Positions 40,553 through 51,054 are shown, counted from the stretch's first letter. The stretch is 64,000 bases of DNA from Mesorhizobium sp. Root102 (GCF_001425625.1 NZ_LMCP01000012.1:374620-438619); one strand, 5' to 3'. Made by a program: numbers and translations. The notes: generated by a model not told the origin, from the letters alone.

Positions 40553-41974
40553 TCAGGTGATGTGCCGGAGCAGGCTGAAAAGCCGCTCGAATGTCTTGCC
40601 GTAGGGCGGACGCAACATGGCTCCCGCGCTCAGCCGCGACTGCAGGAAAACCGGCTTCTCCTTGCTGAAGGTGCGAAAGCCCCATTCGCCGTGATAGGCG
40701 CCCATGCCGCTGGCGCCAACACCGCCGAAGGGCTGGTTCTCCTGCACCAGATGCAGCATGCAGTCGTTGATGGTGACACCGCCAGCGACGGTCTCGCGCA
40801 GGATGCGCTGACGATTGCCGCTGTCGCGGCCGAACCAGTAGAGCGCCAGCGGCCGATCCGCCCCGTTGACATGGGCGATCGCCTTGTCGATCCCGGCATA
40901 TTCGACGATCGGCAGCACCGGCCCGAAAATCTCTTCGCGCATCAGCCGCAGGTTTGCGCTGGCATTGCGGACCAGCGTCGGCAGCAATTTCCGGCTGGTG
41001 GCGCTGAGTTGCTCGCCGGCCGGGTTGATCTCGGTGATATCGGCGCCGGCATCACGCGACTCGATGATCATGTCGCGCAGGCGTTGGTAATGCCGGTCGC
41101 TGATGATGGCGGTATAATCGGGGTTGTCGCGCAAGGTCGGGTAGAGCTTCGCGATCGCCGTTGCGAGCTTGGCTGCGACCGTGCCTGCCTGTCCCTTCGG
41201 CACCAGCAGATAATCCGGCGCGATGCAGGTCTGCCCGGCATTCAACAGCTTGCCATAGGCAATGCTGGATACCGCCGCATCGAGGTCGCATGACGGATCG
41301 AAGATTGCCGGCGACTTGCCGCCGAGTTCCAGCGTGACCGGGGTCAGGTTGGCGGCCGCCGCGATCGCGACCTGGCGGCCCACCGCCGTTGAGCCGGTGA
41401 AGAGCAGGTGGTCGAAAGGCATCGATACGAACGCCTTTCCCATCTCCGCATCGCCGGTGATGACGCTTAGCTCATCAGGTGAGAAATGCTCGGCAACGAG
41501 TTTGGCCAGCAGCGCCGAAAATGCCGGCGTCAGCTCGGAAGGTTTTATGAGCACGCGGTTGCCTGCGGCAAGGGCTGCAGTCACCGGCGCGACAGCGAGC
41601 TGGAAAGGATAATTCCAGGGCGACACGATGCCGACGACGCCGAGCGGCTGTGGAATGAGGCGATTTCGGCCCGGCAAGAACGGCATGGTGGTGGCGACAC
41701 GGCGCTCCCGCATCCAGCCCCTGAGATGGGACAGCGCGTGGCGGATGCCGGCGCGCACGACAAACAGTTCCGCAAGCCGCGTCTCGTGTGCCGAGCGGCC
41801 GCCAAAGTCGGCGTCGATCTCCGTGCAGATGTCGGCCTCGTGCCGCTCGGTCAGCGCCAGCAGGCGCTTCAGGCGGTCCTTGCGGATGGCAATGTCTGGG
41901 AAAGGCTGCGCCTCGAAGGCGGCGCGTTGCAGCCGGAGCCGCTCGCCGAGAACGTCCTGTCTGGTCTGCAGCAT
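40553..41974 (-). CDS. Aldehyde dehydrogenase, coniferyl aldehyde dehydrogenase-like
   Basis: The 473-residue class 3-like ALDH (shorter than the 490-500 of class 1/2) has the NAD fold motif VVGIVSPWNYPFQL, the FTGSTAVGRQVA loop, catalytic glutamate in LELGGKSPAI and catalytic cysteine in NAGQTCIAPDYLL. The best match by eye is the CalB group (coniferyl aldehyde dehydrogenase) and related fatty-aldehyde dehydrogenases. ATG at 41974 with GGGAGGG upstream on the minus strand. It converges with the kdg operon and diverges from recQ. Confidence 0.9.
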   Translation of the reverse strand: MLQTRQDVLGERLRLQRAAFEAQPFPDIAIRKDRLKRLLALTERHEADICTEIDADFGGRSAHETRLAELFVVRAGIRHALSHLRGWMRERRVATTMPFLPGRNRLIPQPLGVVGIVSPWNYPFQLAVAPVTAALAAGNRVLIKPSELTPAFSALLAKLVAEHFSPDELSVITGDAEMGKAFVSMPFDHLLFTGSTAVGRQVAIAAAANLTPVTLELGGKSPAIFDPSCDLDAAVSSIAYGKLLNAGQTCIAPDYLLVPKGQAGTVAAKLATAIAKLYPTLRDNPDYTAIISDRHYQRLRDMIIESRDAGADITEINPAGEQLSATSRKLLPTLVRNASANLRLMREEIFGPVLPIVEYAGIDKAIAHVNGADRPLALYWFGRDSGNRQRILRETVAGGVTINDCMLHLVQENQPFGGVGASGMGAYHGEWGFRTFSKEKPVFLQSRLSAGAMLRPPYGKTFERLFSLLRHIT

Positions 41975-42193
41975 CGCGCCCTCCCTGGCTTGTCGGGCCG
42001 AGCTTACATCGTGGTGTGTGAGGGAATCCAGCGGGGGTGCGGGTGTCCCCGGGGAAGGCGCAGGCTGCGAACGACCTGTTCCTGTTGTGGCGTGATGACA
42101 GCTGCGCTAAGGCAAGGTGCCCACGCAGAGAGTCGTTTTGACCGGTTTCCACATCCTCTCCAATCCACGATATTCCAGTCCGGTGTCCGCCTG

Positions 42194-44032
<1,839 letters not shown>

Positions 44033-44225
44033 AGTCAGGCCATGGAGATCGGCCCGGATCGGGCACGGCTGGTCATTTGTCCCGGTAAAGGATCAGCCCG
44101 GCGTGGTGCAGCCTCCCTCAAGCGTTCCCGCGCGGCTAGCCGGCCAACGCGGTCCAATTGCGTTGCGGAGGCCGCTTGCGAGGCGCCCTCGCTGCAGAAC
44201 CAGCACTCGCGTTTCAACAAATTGA

Positions 44226-44396
44226 TCAGAGATTGACACTGCAGTCCAACAACGCCACGACTTGGAGGGCTAAGAGACCACCGATCACTGCAATGGCCGC
44301 AACAATCTTCACCCGGTAAAACAAGCTACCGGAACGACGGCTTCCGCCGTACTTTCGGCGATCGTATCGATTGTCGACGTGGTCGATCTCGCTCAC
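44226..44396 (-). CDS. Small single-pass membrane protein, 56 residues
   Basis: On the minus strand a GTG at 44396, preceded at good spacing by GGGGAGAAAAGGC, opens a 56-residue frame. The first 30 residues are polar and basic (DHVDNRYDRRKYGGSRRSGS), followed by one hydrophobic helix (about residues 31-50, KIVAAIAVIGGLLALQVVAL) and a short tail. It has no recognised homologue family; the basic head with a single C-terminal helix is typical of small inner-membrane proteins. The frame converges with recQ. Confidence 0.5.
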   Translation of the reverse strand: MSEIDHVDNRYDRRKYGGSRRSGSLFYRVKIVAAIAVIGGLLALQVVALLDCSVNL

Positions 44397-44399
44397 GCC

Positions 44400-45190
44400 T
44401 TTTCTCCCCTTGCAGAGAATACCTAAACCCTGACATGCCTTCTACGACTTCCGGTCTCGATATTGAGGGAACTCAGATCGGCGTCGGATTGACGCCGGCG
44501 GCCCTTAGCCGAGCCCCAAGTTGGGTCCGGGTAGTACAGGCGGACTTGTTGCCGGCAATGCACTGATTGTTGGCCGACGACCAATCCAGCAGGGCGGTAT
44601 TTATCCAGCTACCAGGTGCGCGCTGCTGGCCAAAGCCACCGGCAGGCGTGGCCGGGTTGGGTTATGCTCTTGCGGGGCGCTGCAGTGCCTGGCGCGGGCC
44701 AGGGCCTCGGGGCAACCTTGAGGGGGCGGAGGATGCATGCCCGTGGTATGTGTTACTGGCGGCGCCTATGACGTCGTCATCGGCGCTCGCAATCCGCCAC
44801 AACGCACGCTCTGGGACGGGACGCTAGCCAAGGCGCCGGTTAGCCTGCCCCACAATGGGTCATTTGCCGCTGGCATCACAATTGCAACGTCGGCAATGCC
44901 GGGTGCTGGGACCATGGGACCCGGCATGGGGCGGTGGGGCCCTCGCCGCTTCGCAAATGGAGCGGCGAGGTTTTTTATTCAGCTATCAGCCTTGAATGCT
45001 CGGGGCTCGCTGTTCTAATGCGGCAACGGCGGCGGCCTCAATAAAGCGGCTTCAACGGGTGTGGCAAGTTGTCGTTCGGCTCATTTGCCAGAACGACCAG
45101 ATCACACCATGGCACAACGCTCACGGCTGTTCGCCGAAGCGGGCTTCCGTCGACTGTGGGTGGTTTTCCTGATGCACAGCCTGCGTTAGA
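44400..45190. other. Unexplained intergenic stretch
   Basis: About 790 bases between the small membrane-protein gene and the Crp-type regulator hold no gene I can support. Several frames stay open (for example at 44521, 44567 and 44737, plus strand) but their translations are Gly/Ala/Arg/Pro-rich without domain signs, and one of them reads through the terminator at 44941-44976. The terminator implies a transcript, perhaps a small RNA or decayed gene. No insertion-sequence ends or phage genes were recognised. Confidence 0.4.
44941..44976 (+). terminator. Strong intrinsic terminator without a recognised gene upstream
   Basis: CCTCGCCGCT (44941-44950) pairs perfectly with AGCGGCGAGG (44961-44970) over a ten-base loop and is followed at once by six T. 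It is a textbook plus-strand terminator; nothing on the plus strand between recQ (44032) and here is a clear gene, so a small RNA or short transcript is likely. Confidence 0.85.
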
Positions 45191-45220
45191 ATGTCACGAT
45201 TACCAAATCGGAGCCCCGTC

Positions 45221-45901
45221 GTGGCGAAGGCCAACAAACGCCTATTCGACGTGAACGTCTTCCTCAATACCGTGGACGGCGGACGGACCGTAGCGGCGTA
45301 TCGCAAGAATGAGACTGTCTATTCGCAGGGCGACCCGGCGGATTCCGTCTTCTACATCCAGAAGGGCAAGGTCAAGGTCTGCATCCTATCGGAGCAGGGC
45401 AAGGAAGCAATCGTCGCTCTCCACGACAGCGGGGACTTCTTCGGCGAAGGCTGCTTGTCCGGCCAGCCCCTACGCCTTGCCTCGGTCTCTGCGATGGTGG
45501 ACAGCGTCATTATGCGGCTTGATAAAGCATCGATCTCGCGGGTGCTCAAAGAGGAGCCGCAGTTCTCAGAGGTATTCATGTCATACTTGCTGGCCAGGAA
45601 CGCCCGCGTCGAAGAGGATTTGGTGGACCAGCTTTTCAATTCGAGCGAGAAGCGCCTGGCGAGGTTGCTCCTGCTGATGGCAAATTTTGGCAAGGAGGGA
45701 GCCCCGCAGCCCGTCATTGCGAAGATAAGCCAGGAGACGCTGGCTGAGATGGTCGGCACCACGAGGTCGCGCGTTAGCACCTTCATGAACAAGTTCCGCA
45801 AGCTCGGGTTCATTAAGTACAACGGAGATTTGGAGGTTCACAACTCTCTGCTGAATGTGGTCCTCCACGACAATCCTCACCTCAGGGGCAGGGACCTTTG
45901 A
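45221..45901 (+). CDS. Crp/Fnr family transcriptional regulator
   Basis: The 226-residue regulator has a cyclic-nucleotide-binding beta barrel (about 15-120, with YSQGDPADSVFYIQKGKVKV and GDFFGEGCLSGQP) and a C-terminal Crp-type helix-turn-helix (about 160-205, ISQETLAEMVGTTRSRVSTFMNKFRKLG). It lacks the FNR iron-sulfur cysteine cluster. The group is widespread in Rhizobiales. GTG at 45221 has GGAG upstream and begins the usual VAKANKRLF; an ATG at 45191 would add ten residues without ribosome site. It precedes the PKS operon by 790 bases and is not clearly its regulator. Confidence 0.88.
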   Translation: MAKANKRLFDVNVFLNTVDGGRTVAAYRKNETVYSQGDPADSVFYIQKGKVKVCILSEQGKEAIVALHDSGDFFGEGCLSGQPLRLASVSAMVDSVIMRLDKASISRVLKEEPQFSEVFMSYLLARNARVEEDLVDQLFNSSEKRLARLLLLMANFGKEGAPQPVIAKISQETLAEMVGTTRSRVSTFMNKFRKLGFIKYNGDLEVHNSLLNVVLHDNPHLRGRDL

Positions 45902-46688
45902 GGAACCTGTTCTGTATGGAACAGCCAAGCCACTTGCACTCGTGCTATGTTTTAATGTCGGTCTAGACCCCCCAGACCGGCCCTACAACCGTAAGACCAT
46001 CTCGGTACGGCAACTGCACGACTGCCTGCAGAGTCCCAGTTGTGTGCGTCAGCAAGATGGCGCGGCGGTTGTCGGCGACTCGGCGCGTCCGTCCCAGCCC
46101 CCCAACTCCCCAAGCGGACGCGCCGGCATCCCTTTGCCTCCGTCGGGGCCAATGCGGAAAAGTCCTATTTTCAGGCGAGGCGCAGAGTTCCTATTGAGCC
46201 CACGAATGGGGTCAGGTCAGGCCGTGTCACGGAGCGCTCCCTTCCTACGCGCTTCCAGAGGTGAGCGGAAGCTATGCTCCAACTGTGCCCTCCACCACCC
46301 ATGCCGCCTTTCCAACCGCCGCTGGAAGGCTCGTTGCCACGGTCGCTCTTGCCGCGTGCGCCCGAAGCCGATGGCCTGGTCGGACCTTGTTGCGGGATCA
46401 TGAGGTCGGACGGGATCGGCGCAAGGTCGAGGGCCTCGCGGATGAAGTTGCGCAGCGAGACAACGAGATCGTGCGTGTGCACGGGATGCCCGGCCACCAG
46501 CTCCCGGATGGCGGTTCGGCCAGCCGGACTGGCATGAAGCGCCGCTACAGATGGCCCGGGACGAAACCCGTTTGCGAAACGTTCATGGAACAGGCAGCGC
46601 AAGACCTGGCGTTCCAACACCGGCGTCAGTGAGCAAAAACTGCTCCGGCAGCGGAGCGAAGCCGCGCATGACCCCATGGAGACCGGAA
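45902..46688. other. Unassigned region upstream of the PKS operon
   Basis: About 790 bases hold no gene I can name. A CTGTTC-TGTATG-GAACAG dyad lies just after the regulator stop (about 45909-45926) and may be a hairpin or an operator. On the minus strand, 46171-46677 stays open with a stretch reading RTAIRELVAGHPVHTHDL that looks somewhat protein-like, but no family was recognised. The stretch may hold the PKS promoter; GC-rich repeats or IS ends were not seen. Confidence 0.4.
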
Positions 46689-47756
46689 ATGTCCGCGAAC
46701 GCCTATATCAACCGGATCGCGACAGCGGTCCCGGAACATGAGGTTCATCAATTCTATCTGCGGTTCGCGGCTTCCATGCTCGCTGCCAGCCACCGGAGGA
46801 TTTTCGAACGCATGGCCGGCCTTGCCGACATCGAGAGCCGCTATTCCTGTTTCGCACCCGCCCTGGATCCCGAGGGGCCGTCCGTCGATCTTCAGGGAAG
46901 CTTCATCCGCGGCGCGTTTCCCGGAACGGCCGCGAGAATGACGATGTTTTGCGAAGCCGCCCCTGTACTGGCACAAAAAGGCGTCGACGGATTGCGGCTT
47001 GGCGACGAAGCGACACGCATTACCCATCTCATCGTTGCCACCTGCACAGGGTTTTCCGCGCCAGGTATCGATCTGGACCTGGTTCGGCGCTGCGGCCTGT
47101 CGGACAGGGTCGAACGCACGATGATCGGGTTCATGGGCTGCTACGCGGCGATCAACGCGCTCAAGCTTGCCCGCCACATCGTTCGATCCGACCCGAAGGC
47201 AAGGGTCCTGGTTGTCAACATCGAAGTCTGCACCTTGCATCTCCGGGAAACCACCGAGCTGGAAAAGCTGCTGTCTTTCTGCCTCTGGGGCGATGGGTGC
47301 GCTGCCGCACTTGTCACCGCCGAGCCGCCCGGCATCGAGCTTGAGAGCTTCCACTGCGCTGTCGCGGATGAGCGGCGCGGCCTGATGAGCTGGGACGTTG
47401 GCGACCACGGCTTTAACATGGTTCTCTCCGGCCAGGTACCGGCGGCGGTTCATGAAACCTTGCGGAGCAACCTGGACGCTATCCTCCACGACCGGCCAAC
47501 CGAAGCGATCGATCTCTGGGCCGTACACCCCGGCGGACGTTCGGTTCTCGACGCCGTCGAAAGGGCGCTGAACCTTGCGCCCGCTGCACTCGCGCCGTCG
47601 CGCGAGGTGCTGCGTCGATACGGCAACATGTCGTCGGCCACCGTCATGTTCGTGCTGGAAAAGATGCTGAAGGCGCCAGCGGGTCTGCTCGGCTGCGGTA
47701 TGTCGTTCGGACCTGGATTGACGGCCGAAACCATGCTTTTCCGAACCGTGTCATGA
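46689..47756 (+). CDS. Type III polyketide synthase (chalcone/stilbene synthase family)
   Basis: The 355-residue thiolase-fold enzyme iteratively condenses malonyl-CoA onto a starter CoA and cyclises the chain. The catalytic triad is complete: Cys151 in FMGCYAAINALKL, His280 in WAVHPGGRSVLDAV and Asn313 in RRYGNMSSATVMF. The C-terminal GMSFGPGLTAETMLF is typical. The length is a little below plant chalcone synthase. ATG at 46689 begins the known family opening; an in-frame ATG at 46551 lies in weak sequence. The stop overlaps the methyltransferase start (ATGA). Starter unit and product (resorcinol, pyrone or other) cannot be told; bacterial relatives make alkylresorcinols, pyrones or naphthalenes. 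Confidence 0.94.
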   Translation: MSANAYINRIATAVPEHEVHQFYLRFAASMLAASHRRIFERMAGLADIESRYSCFAPALDPEGPSVDLQGSFIRGAFPGTAARMTMFCEAAPVLAQKGVDGLRLGDEATRITHLIVATCTGFSAPGIDLDLVRRCGLSDRVERTMIGFMGCYAAINALKLARHIVRSDPKARVLVVNIEVCTLHLRETTELEKLLSFCLWGDGCAAALVTAEPPGIELESFHCAVADERRGLMSWDVGDHGFNMVLSGQVPAAVHETLRSNLDAILHDRPTEAIDLWAVHPGGRSVLDAVERALNLAPAALAPSREVLRRYGNMSSATVMFVLEKMLKAPAGLLGCGMSFGPGLTAETMLFRTVS

Positions 47757-48472
47757 AGGCGCTCAGCCACCGCAGCCTCGTCCCGGAAATCCTCGACGGG
47801 CTTGCGGCCGACGATCCGCGCGCGCTCACTTCGCGCCGAGACCTCCGCCACATCAACGTGCTGATGTTCCAGGCGCGGATCATGGCATCATTGCTGCGAA
47901 AATTCGTGCCGAGGCCGCCACGCCGCATTCTGGAGATCGGAGCCGGCGACGGCACCTTCATGCTCGCCGTGGCGCGGCGCATCGCCAAGCATTGGCCTCA
48001 GGTCGAGCTGACGCTGCTCGATCGCACAGGCCTTGTCACCGCTGCGCTGTCCGCCGATTTCGGTAGGCTGGGATGGCAGATCGAGACCATCACCTGCGAC
48101 GTCTTCGATTGGGCGGAAAGGGCCGAGGGCAGGCACTTCGATGCAATCACCGTCAATCTGTTCCTGCATCATTTCCGCGATGCCCAACTGGTGCATCTGT
48201 TTTCGTTGCTGGCGCCGAAAGCCCCGTTGCTCCTGGCGACCGAACCGCTGAGGGCGATGCCGGCACTGGCCGCGACCCGACTTCTGCCGGTGATCGGCGC
48301 CAACGACGTTACCCGACATGATGCGGCGCAGAGCGTGCGCGCCGGCTTTCGCGACAGCGAGCTTTCCGTTCTCTGGCTTGCGGCGAATGGCAGGCCGCTC
48401 GAGGAGCGGCGTGCCGGTCTCTTTTCCCACATCTTCGTCGGCGCCAGCGCCGACGGCGGTCGTGACTCATGA
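47753..48472 (+). CDS. SAM-dependent methyltransferase of the PKS operon
   Basis: The 239-residue class I methyltransferase has motif I LEIGAGDGTFM (about 60-70), an acidic loop TLLDRTGL (about 86) and an AITVNLFLHHF motif resembling the post-I region of ubiquinone- or polyketide-type methyltransferases. It starts four bases before the PKS stop (ATGA) and ends overlapping the next gene in the same way, so all three are one translational unit. It probably methylates the polyketide oxygen or ring carbon. No membrane segments are evident. Confidence 0.87.
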   Translation: MKALSHRSLVPEILDGLAADDPRALTSRRDLRHINVLMFQARIMASLLRKFVPRPPRRILEIGAGDGTFMLAVARRIAKHWPQVELTLLDRTGLVTAALSADFGRLGWQIETITCDVFDWAERAEGRHFDAITVNLFLHHFRDAQLVHLFSLLAPKAPLLLATEPLRAMPALAATRLLPVIGANDVTRHDAAQSVRAGFRDSELSVLWLAANGRPLEERRAGLFSHIFVGASADGGRDS

Positions 48473-49716
48473 GGCGATTGTCCACCCACGATGCGGTCAT
48501 CATAGGGGCCGGCCCGGCCGGTTCGTCCGCCGCGCTGACGCTGGCCCGGCGTGGATGGGCCGTGGCGATCGTGGAAAAGAGTGCATTCCCGCGCCGCAAA
48601 GTCTGCGGGGAATACGTCTCGGCCAGCAACATCGCGCTGCTCGACCATCTGGAGATCGGCGATGCCTGGCGCGCAAATGCCGGTCCCGAAATCCGCCGCG
48701 TCGGCTTCTTCTCCGGTGAGACCTGCGTCGAGGCGCCGATGCCGGGCGCAAAATATGGGCCTCCCGCAAAAGACGGCTTCGGCCGGGCGCTGGGCCGTGA
48801 CGTTCTCGACGCTCTGCTCTTGCAGGCGGCGCGGTCGGCAGGCGTCGAGATCTTCCAGCCTTGCCGGGCGGTCGCCATCGACCGGGATGGAGATATGCAA
48901 AGCGTGCACATTCAGGCGAGGGACGACAATTCCGCCGATGAGACGACCTTGCGTGCGCCGGTGATCGTCGCCGCGCACGGTTCCTGGGAACCGGGACCGC
49001 TGCCAAGCCAGATCGAAAAGACCAACCGCCCGTGGGACCTGCTCGGTTTCAAGGCGCATTTCACCGGGTCGTCGCTCGTGCCCGATCTGATGCCGCTGCT
49101 GGCGTTTCCCGGCGGCTATGGCGGCATGGTCCTGGCCGATCATGGCCGGCTGTCGATCTCATGCTGCATACGTCGCGACATGCTCGCGCGGCTGCGCGGG
49201 AACCATGGCTCCAGCCGGGATGGCCCCAAACAGGATGGCCAAGCGTCGGCCGCCGACGCGGTGCTTCGCCATCTCATGGCTTCTTGCCGGGGCGTGAGCG
49301 ACGCTCTGGATGGAGCCCGCCGCGACGGTCCGTGGCTTGCAGCCGGCCCGATCCGGCCTGGCATTCGCGCCTGCTATGAAGAGGATATCTTCCGCGTCGG
49401 CAATGCCGCCGGGGAGTCTCATCCGATTATCGCCGAAGGGATCTCGATGGCGCTCCAGTCCGGTTGGCTGCTAGCCACGGAACTTGCGGGTGCGCCAAGC
49501 GGCCGAGCGGGGCGTGAAGCTGCCGGTAGACGCTATCAAGCCGCCTGGCGAAAACTGTTTTCGATGCGGGTCTACGCAGCTGCAGCCATCGCCCGAATGG
49601 CCATCGGCCCCGGCGGCGCGGCACTGATGGGGGCGGCTGTTCGGATTTTCCCGAAATCGCTGACACTGGGTGCGCATATCAGCGGCAAGACGAGGCCGAT
49701 CACCGGCCTTACATAG
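48469..49716 (+). CDS. FAD-dependent oxidoreductase (geranylgeranyl reductase-like) of the PKS operon
   Basis: The 415-residue flavoprotein has the GxGxxG FAD motif AVIIGAGPAGSSAALTLARRGW (about 7-28), FPRRKVCGEYVS (the KxCGE motif of the geranylgeranyl reductase/UbiH-like family) and the second FAD motif VGNAAGESHPIIAEGISMALQSG (about 305). Members hydroxylate or reduce lipids and polyketides. It overlaps the methyltransferase by four bases. In the Streptomyces Srs operon a type III PKS, a methyltransferase and a flavoprotein hydroxylase make methylated phenolic quinones; this trio has the same three functions, but the protein families differ in detail. Confidence 0.88.
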   Translation: MRRLSTHDAVIIGAGPAGSSAALTLARRGWAVAIVEKSAFPRRKVCGEYVSASNIALLDHLEIGDAWRANAGPEIRRVGFFSGETCVEAPMPGAKYGPPAKDGFGRALGRDVLDALLLQAARSAGVEIFQPCRAVAIDRDGDMQSVHIQARDDNSADETTLRAPVIVAAHGSWEPGPLPSQIEKTNRPWDLLGFKAHFTGSSLVPDLMPLLAFPGGYGGMVLADHGRLSISCCIRRDMLARLRGNHGSSRDGPKQDGQASAADAVLRHLMASCRGVSDALDGARRDGPWLAAGPIRPGIRACYEEDIFRVGNAAGESHPIIAEGISMALQSGWLLATELAGAPSGRAGREAAGRRYQAAWRKLFSMRVYAAAAIARMAIGPGGAALMGAAVRIFPKSLTLGAHISGKTRPITGLT

Positions 49717-49774
49717 TGCGGCGCTCGTCTTCGCCCGCAGAAAGACCAAATAACCAAATTAAATCAACTATTTA

Positions 49775-49864
49775 TGGCGGAGAGGGAGGGATTCGAACCC
49801 CCGATGGGCTTGCACCCATGCCGCATTTCGAGTGCGGTGCATTCGACCACTCTGCCACCTCTCC
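49775..49864 (-). tRNA. tRNA-Ser (anticodon CGA)
   Basis: Read on the minus strand, GGAGAGG/CCTCTCC acceptor arms, a D-arm (GCAGAGTGGTC), an anticodon stem CCGCA/TGCGG with loop CTCGAAA (anticodon CGA, reads UCG), a long class II variable arm (GGGTGCAAGCCC) and a T-arm GGGGGTTCGAATCCCTC are all visible, with encoded CCA. The long variable arm is diagnostic of serine. Confidence 0.97.
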
Positions 49865-50117
49865 GCGGTCATGGTCGGCCGTTGCCGGCGCGGCGCACTA
49901 GATAACGGCTGAACGGGCAGGTTACAAGGCCAAATCCGTGAGTTATTTGGCCTGCCCGGCAAGCGGCGGATTCATGGCGGGTCTGGTGCAGGCAGACGCA
50001 GGCAAATTGCCGACCGGTCACGCATCGTCGTGCCAGAAGGCGGCAATGCTCCGGGCATGTCGACACGGCTGGGCCGTGCCCGGCAATGACAGTCTCGGCA
50101 ATGGCGCGGCTGTTTGC

Positions 50118-50146
50118 CTTGACTCGCATCCAACCTTCGGCTAGGG
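50118..50146 (+). promoter_or_regulatory. Putative sigma-70 promoter for rplU-rpmA
   Basis: CTTGAC (50118-50123) is followed after 17 bases by CTAGGG (50141-50146), matching the alphaproteobacterial housekeeping pattern CTTGAC-N17-CTATAT except for the last three bases. It lies about 127 bases upstream of the rplU start. The rest of the gap from the tRNA (49865-50272) shows no gene. Confidence 0.5.
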
Positions 50147-50221
50147 ACAGCGCGCAATCGGCGTGGAGGGTTCTTCCGCGCCGCTTGTTTTTTGAACCCG
50201 CAGACTGACAAAAAGACGGCT

Positions 50222-50240
50222 GAACCGCCAGAGGCGGTTC
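50222..50240 (+). promoter_or_regulatory. Leader hairpin upstream of rplU (possible L21 autoregulation)
   Basis: GAACCGCC (50222-50229), AGA and GGCGGTTC (50233-50240) make a perfect eight-pair stem with a three-base loop, ending 33 bases before the rplU start. Such stable stems in ribosomal-protein leaders often take part in feedback control. No T-run follows, so it is not a terminator. Role is inference. Confidence 0.4.
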
Positions 50241-50272
50241 ATCAAGGCCGACCGAACAGCGAAAGGCAAAAA

Positions 50273-50956
50273 ATGTTCGCAGTCATTAAAACGGGTGGCA
50301 AGCAGTATCGCGTTGCCGCCAACGATCTCCTGAAGATCGAAAAAGTCGAAGCCAATGTCGGCGATATGGTCGAGATCGGCCATGTTCTCGCGCATGGCGA
50401 GGGCGAGAATGTCACGTTCGGCGCGCCGTTCGTCGACGGCGCGGTGGTCACCGCCGAAGTCGTCGAGCAGGGCAAGAACCGCACCGTCATCGCCTTCAAG
50501 AAGCGCCGTCGGCAGAATTCGCGCCGCAAGATCGGCCATCGCCAGCTTTTGACCACCGTGCGGATCTCCGAGATCCTGCTGGGGGGCGCCAAGCCGACAA
50601 AGACGGCAGCGGTCAAGGCACCTAAGAAGGAAGCCAAGGCGGAGGCCGCCACCGAAGCGAAGGCGGAAGCCGCGCCGAAGAAGGAGCCCAAGGCCAAGGC
50701 AGCCGAGACAAAGGCAGCCGAGACCGCGGCAGCGCCGCTGTTCAAGGCGCCCAAGGGCGAGCCAGACGACCTGACCGTAATCAAGGGCATCGGCCCGGTC
50801 GCAGCCAAGGATCTCAACGAGCAGGGCATCATCACCTTCGCCCAGCTCGCCAAGCTGACCGACAAGGATGTCGCCAAGATCGACGAGCACATGCCCTTCA
50901 GCGCCGACCAGATCAAGGACTGGCGCGAGCAGGCCAAGGAATTGGCGGCGAAGTAA
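50273..50956 (+). CDS. rplU: Ribosomal protein L21 with long C-terminal extension
   Basis: The first 106 residues are standard L21 ([18 protein letters not shown] to VRISEIL with [16 protein letters not shown]), binding 23S rRNA domain I. Residues 107-165 are a Lys/Ala/Glu-rich linker and residues 167-227 form a helix-hairpin-helix-like domain ([20 protein letters not shown]). The total is 227 residues against the usual 100-110; such tails occur in Rhizobiales. ATG at 50273 with GAAAGG upstream; an earlier in-frame ATG at 50192 would add a linker-like stretch and is unlikely. rpmA follows at 98 bases. Confidence 0.95.
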   Translation: MFAVIKTGGKQYRVAANDLLKIEKVEANVGDMVEIGHVLAHGEGENVTFGAPFVDGAVVTAEVVEQGKNRTVIAFKKRRRQNSRRKIGHRQLLTTVRISEILLGGAKPTKTAAVKAPKKEAKAEAATEAKAEAAPKKEPKAKAAETKAAETAAAPLFKAPKGEPDDLTVIKGIGPVAAKDLNEQGIITFAQLAKLTDKDVAKIDEHMPFSADQIKDWREQAKELAAK

Positions 50957-51054
50957 TTTTTCTGGCGATTGGGTCGCCGGATCGGACTTGAAACGGAACG
51001 CGAACGCGTTCATAAGGCCTTTTAGGCGCCTTGCGGCGCAACGGAGTTAGTTAG

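Noticed and set aside
44042..44236. Plus-strand 64-codon frame after recQ
   Set aside because: Arg/Ala-rich without motif, without a ribosome site, and overlapping the better-supported minus-strand small gene.
44737..45018. Plus-strand 93-codon frame upstream of the Crp-type regulator
   Set aside because: Its end reads through the strong terminator at 44941-44976, which argues against a real mRNA for it.
46171..46677. Minus-strand 168-codon frame upstream of the PKS operon
   Set aside because: Part of it looks protein-like, but no family, no good ribosome site and low-complexity Gly/Ser stretches; kept only as a note in the region entry.
49775..49864. tRNA-Ser as an integration hotspot with a flanking mobile element
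   Set aside because: No integrase or attachment-site duplicate was seen on either side within the window.
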